A stretch of 10,359 bases of DNA from Methanosarcinaceae archaeon. Its GTDB lineage: Archaea; Halobacteriota; Methanosarcinia; Methanosarcinales; Methanosarcinaceae. Below are positions 5,332 to 10,359 of this stretch, piece after piece (the first letter of the stretch is position 1; every line of letters begins with the position of its first letter). A program made the position numbers and the translations under genes. Where the stretch lies: contig DQIO01000255.1 of the NCBI GenBank assembly GCA_020793555.1, forward strand, positions 1 to 10,359, given 5' to 3'. The notes under the pieces are model-generated. The model saw only the letters and a list, made by a program, of their open reading frames with translations, made no database searches and was not told the origin of the DNA.

Positions 5332-7998
5332 ATGAGCAAACTGACCCCTGCGATGCAGCAGTACTATGACGCGAAAAAACAGCACAGCGATGCGTTAATA
5401 TTCTTCAGGATGGGTGATTTTTACGAATCGTTCGGCGAGGATGCAAAGACCATCGCGCATGAACTTGAGATCACACTCACAACACGCGGCAAAAGTAAAG
5501 ACGGCGAAAAGATGCCGCTTGCGGGGATACCTTACCATGCCATTGACAACTACTTGCCGCGCCTTATCAAGAAAGGCTACAAGGTTGCCATCTGTGAGCA
5601 ACTCGAAGACCCAAAGAAAGCCAAAGGCGTTGTAAAAAGGGGAGTTGTCAGGGTAGTTACACCCGGTACTGCTATTGATTCGTCAATGTTTGCCGACACT
5701 GCCAACAATTATCTCATGGCAGTTTCAGGAAATACAACCGGAACGGAATTCGGAGTTTCATTTTTAGACGTTTCCACAGGAGAGTTTCTCACAACTCAGT
5801 TCAAAGACGGTGCGCCTTTTGACATGATAGCAAGCGAAGCCGCACGAATGCGACCTTCCGAGTGCATCATGCCACCTGCACTGTTAGGGGTCGAGGGGAT
5901 TGTCGAACGCTTGCGAGAACTGAAAATAATATTCCACGAATTCGATGCAGAGGCGTTTAGGGTTGAAGACTCAAAAAAACGATTGCAGGAGCATTTCAAG
6001 ATCTCCACGCTCGAAGGCATGGGATGCGAAAACCTGCCCTGTGCAATATCCTCTGCCGGTGCAGCACTTCAATATGCCATCGCCACGCAGATGAGGGAAC
6101 TCGGACACATCCACACACTCAAAACCTATTCGGAATCCGAGTTCATGATACTGGATTCCATCACACTGCGGAATCTTGAGATCACAAAGAACGTGCGCGG
6201 TGAGGGGAATGATACCTCGCTTTTGCGGGTTCTGGATGAGACAAAGACCCCAATGGGCAGCAGGCTGCTACAGAAATGGTTACTTAAGCCACTCATCTCT
6301 GTGAAGGATATAGGCAGCAGGCTTGATGCTGTCGAGGAAATGAAAACCAACACGATGCTTCGCTTTGACCTTCGGTCAAACCTGTCATATGTTCGTGATA
6401 TCGAGCGCCTCATCGGGCGTATTGTTTACGGAAACTCAAATGCTCGTGACCTTGTAGCCCTGAAAAGTTCATTGGAGGTCGTGCCTACCATTATCGATTC
6501 CCTGAGCGATGGTATTGATTCGGAAATGCTGAACAATATCCGCAAGGGACTTGAAGATTTTATCGAACTCAAAGACCTAACCAACCTTATCAAGCGTGGG
6601 ATCGTTGACGAACCGCCGGTAACTGTCAGGGAAGGTGGGATGATAAAGTCGGAGTACAACGAAAAACTGGACGAACTTAAAGATATGACAAGGAACGGCA
6701 AACAATGGATTGCCGCATTCCAGCAAAAAGAGCGCGAACGAACAGGAATCAAATCTCTTAAAGTAGGGTACAATAGGGTGTTCGGATACTACATCGAGAT
6801 CACGAAAGCCAATGTAGCACAGGCCCCTGATGATTATATCAGGAAACAGAGCCTTGTCAATGCCGAGCGGTTCTACACACCCGAACTTAAGGAACGTGAA
6901 GGGATGATACTCTCTGCCGACGAAAAAATGGTGGCTCTTGAATATGAACTTCTTACCGAGATCAATTCCATTATTGCGGCGCGTTCAAAAGAACTACAAC
7001 AGACTGCGGCACTGGTGGGAGAACTTGATGTGATCGCAAACCTTGCCGAAGTGGCGGCAAATAATAATTACACGCGCCCGGGTATTGGGAGCGATTGCAG
7101 GATACTTATCAGGGATGGACGGCATGCTGTAGTGGAAAACTCGGTTCCGGGCGGATTTGTTCCGAACGATACCGAAATGGACTGTACGGACAACCAGTTC
7201 ATGCTGATAACCGGACCGAACATGGCAGGTAAATCCACATACATGCGCCAGATCGCACTCATCGTCATCATGGCACAGGCGGGTTCCTTTGTTCCTGCAT
7301 CCCACGCATCCATCGGGATCGCCGATAGGGTTTTTACACGGATCGGCGCATTTGACGACCTTGCGAGCGGGCAGAGCACGTTCATGGTTGAGATGATAGA
7401 ACTTGCCAATATACTGAACAACGCAACCCCACAAAGCCTTGTACTCCTTGATGAGATCGGGCGCGGTACAAGCACCTATGACGGGTACAGCATTGCAAAG
7501 GCGGTTGTTGAGTATATTCACAATAAAGGACGGGTCGGTGTTCGATCCCTGTTTGCGACGCATTACCACCAGCTCACAGACCTTGCAAATTCCCTCAAGC
7601 GTGTCAAGAACTATCATGTTGCAGTGAAGGAAGATGGACATGAGCTTGTGTTCCTGCGAAAGATCATGCCGGGTGCAACCGACAGGAGTTATGGTATCCA
7701 TGTGGCACGGTTGGCAGGGGTTCCGCACAAGGTGACGCAGAGGGCGAATGAGATATTGCATGATATTGAGAATGAGAGTGCGATGGCTGGTGACCAAAGT
7801 GGCGGTAAAAGGACGAAAGGAAAAACCAACGCCAAATATACCCAGTTGATACTGTTTGATTCAGATGATACAAAAGAGAATGATAACAGCAGCCATCCGA
7901 TCATTGAAGAACTGAACGATCTGGATGTCAACGGAATGACCCCACTGGATGCATTGAATGCACTCAATGAACTTAAGAAAAAAGCGGGAAACAATTAG
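5332..7998 (+). CDS. mutS: DNA mismatch repair protein MutS (MutS1 type)
   Basis: The 888-residue protein is a full-length MutS1, which scans DNA as a dimer and binds mispairs and small loops. The N-terminal mismatch-binding domain has GDFYESF with the Phe-x-Glu pair at F30 and E32, which contacts the mispaired base. Connector, lever and clamp domains occupy the middle (roughly 120-560). The ATPase domain has Walker A GPNMAGKST (628-636), the signature segment GQSTFMVEM, Walker B LVLLDEIGRGTS with D707 and E708, and FATHYH (741-746). The C-terminal tail has QLILF at 838-842, resembling the bacterial sliding-clamp motif, followed by the helical MTPLDALNALNELK dimer segment. The tail and the whole architecture are bacterial in type; MutS/MutL in Methanosarcinales and haloarchaea are generally regarded as acquired from bacteria. 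The gene leads an operon with mutL and appears intact. Confidence 0.97.
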   Translation: MSKLTPAMQQYYDAKKQHSDALIFFRMGDFYESFGEDAKTIAHELEITLTTRGKSKDGEKMPLAGIPYHAIDNYLPRLIKKGYKVAICEQLEDPKKAKGVVKRGVVRVVTPGTAIDSSMFADTANNYLMAVSGNTTGTEFGVSFLDVSTGEFLTTQFKDGAPFDMIASEAARMRPSECIMPPALLGVEGIVERLRELKIIFHEFDAEAFRVEDSKKRLQEHFKISTLEGMGCENLPCAISSAGAALQYAIATQMRELGHIHTLKTYSESEFMILDSITLRNLEITKNVRGEGNDTSLLRVLDETKTPMGSRLLQKWLLKPLISVKDIGSRLDAVEEMKTNTMLRFDLRSNLSYVRDIERLIGRIVYGNSNARDLVALKSSLEVVPTIIDSLSDGIDSEMLNNIRKGLEDFIELKDLTNLIKRGIVDEPPVTVREGGMIKSEYNEKLDELKDMTRNGKQWIAAFQQKERERTGIKSLKVGYNRVFGYYIEITKANVAQAPDDYIRKQSLVNAERFYTPELKEREGMILSADEKMVALEYELLTEINSIIAARSKELQQTAALVGELDVIANLAEVAANNNYTRPGIGSDCRILIRDGRHAVVENSVPGGFVPNDTEMDCTDNQFMLITGPNMAGKSTYMRQIALIVIMAQAGSFVPASHASIGIADRVFTRIGAFDDLASGQSTFMVEMIELANILNNATPQSLVLLDEIGRGTSTYDGYSIAKAVVEYIHNKGRVGVRSLFATHYHQLTDLANSLKRVKNYHVAVKEDGHELVFLRKIMPGATDRSYGIHVARLAGVPHKVTQRANEILHDIENESAMAGDQSGGKRTKGKTNAKYTQLILFDSDDTKENDNSSHPIIEELNDLDVNGMTPLDALNALNELKKKAGNN

Positions 7999-8002
7999 GG
8001 GA
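7997..8002 (+). promoter_or_regulatory. Ribosome binding site favouring the mutL start at 8011
   Basis: AGGGGA straddles the mutS stop and ends 8 nt before the ATG at 8011. An earlier in-frame ATG at 8002 directly abuts the G run, too close for normal use. The earlier start would add only three residues (MSS). Confidence 0.45.
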
Positions 8003-8010
8003 TGAGTAGC

Positions 8011-9816
8011 ATGAAAGATGATACAAAAAATGAGATATGCATCCTTGATGAAGCCACAATAAACAAGATCGCTGCAGGTGAGGTGATAGAGCGACCTGCA
8101 TCTGTGATCAAGGAACTCATTGACAATGCAATCGATGCCGGTGCCACTGATGTTCGAGTTGAAACGGGGGGGTGCTTATCAATAGTGATTACCGTTTTGG
8201 ACAATGGTCGTGGTATGAGCAAAAATGATGTTTCCATTGCGTTTTTGAAACATGCCACAAGCAAGATAAAGACTGCAGATGACCTTTTTGCGATTTCGAC
8301 AATGGGATTTCGGGGGGAAGCACTCTCATCCATTGCCGCGATATCAAGACTTACGATTACCACACGACAAAATGACGATATATCAGGGACGAAAGTAATT
8401 GTTGAAGGCGGCGATCTGAAGGATGTTTCGGATATCGGTGCTGCGGTCGGGACCCGTGTCACTGTAGAGGATTTATTCTACAATACTCCTGCACGAAAAA
8501 AGTATCTCAAAAGCGACCGCACAGAACTTGCACATGTCACGGATGTTGTCACAAGATGTGCACTTGGGAACACGGACATCTCCTTCACACTTATAAACGA
8601 TGGCAGGACTATACTCCGCGCACCTGCATCGGATGGAGTTTTTGACCGGATCATACATGTGCTTGGAAGCGATGTTGCAAAAGCCATGATCCCTGTTTCG
8701 TTCGAGTCTGAATGGGCAAAGGTTTCCGGTTTTGTGTCACAACCTGAACTTACCAGAAGCGGAAACGATCTCCAATCATTCTTTGTGAATGGCAGGAGTG
8801 TCAATTCAAAGGCGATCAGCAATGCACTGCGACTTGGGTTTTACACGCTGATCCCAAAAGGGCGATATCCTGCTGCCGTGCTGAATGTGTCAATTGATAC
8901 AAAGGATGTGGATGTCAATGTCCATCCTGCCAAGACAGAAGTGCGATTTGGGTATGAAAAGGAGGTCATGGATGCGATCACAAAAGCCGTTGAGGAAGCG
9001 CACAGGGCACAGGTCGCACCGATTGATGACAAGGAAAGTACTGTGCAGTCATTATTGGATGGTAGTGATCCTGAACCTGAACCTGAACCTGAATCCATAT
9101 GTAAACCGAGTGTGGAAAACACGTTGCGGGAGAGTGCCACACCCTACAATACATCGGTAAAAGATACTGAACGCCGTCTTAAGCGAACTGAGAGGGAACT
9201 TCTGGCAACAAAGGATAATACCGACAGTGCATCATCTGTTGGTGTTCTTGATGATATCAAAATACTGGGGCAGATCGATAACCTGTACATTATAGCACAA
9301 TCCAAAGACGGACTTTTGCTTATTGACCAGCACGCTGCACATGAGCGGATATTGTTCGACCAGATAAAAAATAACAAGTCATCAGGCTGGCAGGAGTTGA
9401 TTACCCCGCTTACCATCGAACTGAATGCAAAGGAGAGGATCTTGCTTGAAGAATACATCCCTTACCTTGAGGAGTTTGGTTTTGCCATATCGGAATTCGG
9501 GACCAATACCTATGTGATCACTGCAATCCCCAACATATTCGGCAAACTGGAAGACCCTGCAATCGTGCATGACATTATTTCTGACATCCTGTCAACTGGC
9601 AGGATTCGGGATGAGACTGGAATATATGAACACGTATCAAAAAGCATGGCATGTCGGGGTGCTATAAAGGCAGGTGCAGTGTGTAGTTTTGAGCAGATGG
9701 AAAACCTGATCGCTCAACTGATGCGTACCGAAAATCCAAAGACGTGCCCTCATGGGAGACCTACCTTTGTTTCGTTTTCGAAAAAGGAACTTGATAAGTT
9801 GTTCGGGCGGATCTGA
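8011..9816 (+). CDS. mutL: DNA mismatch repair protein MutL, endonuclease type
   Basis: The 601-residue protein couples MutS mismatch binding to strand nicking. The N-terminal GHKL ATPase has KELIDNAIDAGAT (E35 as general base, N39 for magnesium), DNGRGM, ATSKI and GFRGEALSS, then the TPARKKYLK segment. A transducer domain follows to about residue 330. The linker is acidic and repetitive, with Pro-Glu repeats encoded by four CCTGAA copies. The C-terminal domain has DQHAAHE (439-445), ACRGAIKAG (from 547) and CPHGRP (579-584), the metal-binding motifs of MutL proteins that nick DNA themselves. The last acidic position of the DQHA motif is Asp (D450) where Glu is usual. No mutH-like gene is seen here, which agrees. 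The gene starts 12 nt after mutS (3 nt if the ATG at 8002 is used), so the two form one operon. G7 (8166-8172) and G6 (8312-8317) runs lie in the ATPase region. Confidence 0.96.
   Translation: MKDDTKNEICILDEATINKIAAGEVIERPASVIKELIDNAIDAGATDVRVETGGCLSIVITVLDNGRGMSKNDVSIAFLKHATSKIKTADDLFAISTMGFRGEALSSIAAISRLTITTRQNDDISGTKVIVEGGDLKDVSDIGAAVGTRVTVEDLFYNTPARKKYLKSDRTELAHVTDVVTRCALGNTDISFTLINDGRTILRAPASDGVFDRIIHVLGSDVAKAMIPVSFESEWAKVSGFVSQPELTRSGNDLQSFFVNGRSVNSKAISNALRLGFYTLIPKGRYPAAVLNVSIDTKDVDVNVHPAKTEVRFGYEKEVMDAITKAVEEAHRAQVAPIDDKESTVQSLLDGSDPEPEPEPESICKPSVENTLRESATPYNTSVKDTERRLKRTERELLATKDNTDSASSVGVLDDIKILGQIDNLYIIAQSKDGLLLIDQHAAHERILFDQIKNNKSSGWQELITPLTIELNAKERILLEEYIPYLEEFGFAISEFGTNTYVITAIPNIFGKLEDPAIVHDIISDILSTGRIRDETGIYEHVSKSMACRGAIKAGAVCSFEQMENLIAQLMRTENPKTCPHGRPTFVSFSKKELDKLFGRI
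9070..9093 (+). repeat. Four tandem CCTGAA hexamers inside mutL
   Basis: CCTGAA is repeated at 9070, 9076, 9082 and 9088 with no interruptions. It encodes alternating Pro-Glu in the flexible linker between the ATPase and endonuclease domains. Gain or loss of units keeps the frame and would change only linker length. Confidence 0.9.
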
Positions 9817-9967
9817 TTATGGCATTATTCAAAAACCATAAAATAAACGCTTCTTCGCTGTTTTGTATGGGCAAGGCTTCCGTTACAGAAAAATCATTCC
9901 TGTTAATCCCATAAACAATAATTAGATCGAACCAAATCCAGTGACCAATCCTTTCATTTAATTGGCA
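9817..9967. other. Intergenic stretch after mutL with no gene seen
   Basis: No open frame of convincing composition is present on either strand. Directly after the mutL stop, TTATGG (9817-9822) and CCATAA (9836-9841) are perfect 6-bp inverted arms around a 13-nt A/T-rich loop, which could be a weak 3' end structure. I see no long T run such as archaeal terminators use. Confidence 0.5.
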
Positions 9968-10359
9968 GTGTAGCGAAGGACTCCCTCGTCGGTGTCCTAG
10001 AGCGGAACGCTTCAGCTCAGCGCGTAGCGTACTAATGAACGGACAAATAAGCATCATTTAAGACAATCGATGAAAGTACGAAGTTGGCAATCGGGTGAAA
10101 GACTAGTGTCATGTCAACTATCAAGTGTCTATTATGAAGATAGGCCATATGGCACAATTTCAATTATCTAAACTTCAAGATGACCGATCGGTTTCTACAC
10201 AGTGCCGTCAGCGCACCGACTTAGGAACACACGCGGGCAAATTATACGTACATGCTGCGTACATGCGGGTGCTGATGCTAAAAAGAAAGTCACAGCAATT
10301 GATTTAAACTATAGAAAACGGAGCATCCGTTTCCGCCGCAGGCGGCGGATTCCACTGCT
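9968..10359 (+). ncRNA. Possible structured RNA, perhaps the 5' part of a group II intron
   Basis: The stretch carries no credible protein but many short stems. AGGAC (9977-9981) pairs with GTCCT (9994-9998), and AGCG/CGCT closes a GAA loop (10001-10011). GAAG/CTTC and ATA/TAT arms flank 10136-10180, with TATGG between them. CGTACATGC appears twice, 2 nt apart (10247-10266). The segment begins GTGTAG, near but not equal to the GUGYG start of group II introns. The part around 10220-10280 reminds me of domain I of intron RNAs that precede a reverse transcriptase. No domain V is within the window, as expected if the intron continues past 10359. This rests on visual resemblance only; a decayed mobile element or an unrelated RNA is quite possible. 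Confidence 0.3.
10316..10349 (+). repeat. Two adjacent strong hairpins near the right edge
   Basis: AAACGGA (10316-10322) and TCCGTTT (10326-10332) form a perfect 7-bp stem with a 3-nt loop. Next to it, TCCGCCGC (10332-10339) and GCGGCGGA (10342-10349) form a perfect 8-bp GC-rich stem with a 2-nt gap. They could be a dispersed palindromic element, a termination structure or part of the possible intron RNA. Confidence 0.6.

Noticed and set aside
6994..7797. Long open frame on the minus strand, 267 codons, opposite mutS
   Set aside because: It lies entirely antisense to the MutS ATPase domain, whose motifs are all intact, and its product has no recognisable domain. It reflects the codon usage of mutS.
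9761..10057. Minus-strand open frame of 98 codons after mutL
   Set aside because: It overlaps the 3' end of mutL and runs through the possible RNA region. The product has no domain I recognise, and I see no ribosome site.
10125..10307. Plus-strand open frame of 60 codons
   Set aside because: The start has no ribosome site and the sequence is dominated by the repeat and stem segments of the possible structured RNA. The product looks like a chance translation.
1..10359. CRISPR array, tRNA or rRNA genes
   Set aside because: I saw no regularly spaced repeat with unique spacers, no cloverleaf with a T-loop sequence and no rRNA-like segment on reading the window. A tRNA covariance scan was not possible here.

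Overview
This window looks like the chromosome of a methanogenic or methane-oxidising archaeon of the Methanosarcinales. Four things point there. The short HTH protein near the left edge belongs to a type I know from that group. Archaeal TATA-like boxes lie about 25 nt upstream of expected transcript starts, with one apparently leaderless start. Bacterial-type mutS and mutL, which most archaea lack, are present. The start of a second gene overlaps the HTH gene in an arrangement I associate with Methanosarcina-type genomes. This is an inference from sequence memory; there is no rRNA or other marker to fix the genus.

Layout. Positions 1-1180 hold three genes on the minus strand: the first codons of an unidentified protein (1-41), an HTH regulator with a cysteine cluster (38-484), and a small YgjP-type zinc metallopeptidase (671-1180). 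Positions 1181-5184 form a visibly AT-rich block on the plus strand. It has a regulatory region with repeated and inverted sequences, a small ribbon-helix-helix protein (1393-1602), a large N6-adenine DNA methyltransferase of the gamma type (1676-4543), and a separate PD-(D/E)XK nuclease-fold protein (4552-5184). I read this as a complete restriction-modification island with its own candidate repressor. Positions 5185-9816 return to the base composition of the left flank and hold a mutS-mutL operon with a clear TATA box. Positions 9817-10359 have no convincing gene. From about 9968 onward the sequence is rich in short stems and may be a structured RNA, possibly the 5' part of a group II intron whose reverse transcriptase would lie beyond the window.

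How the genes work together. The methyltransferase probably both recognises and protects a target sequence, and the nuclease protein cuts unmodified DNA. The ribbon-helix-helix protein may hold expression down through the repeats upstream of its own gene. MutS and MutL carry out mismatch repair. MutL carries the metal-binding endonuclease motifs of MutH-less systems, so it should supply the nick itself. The two systems are adjacent but differ in composition, and mutS has its own promoter, so adjacency alone does not show functional coupling.
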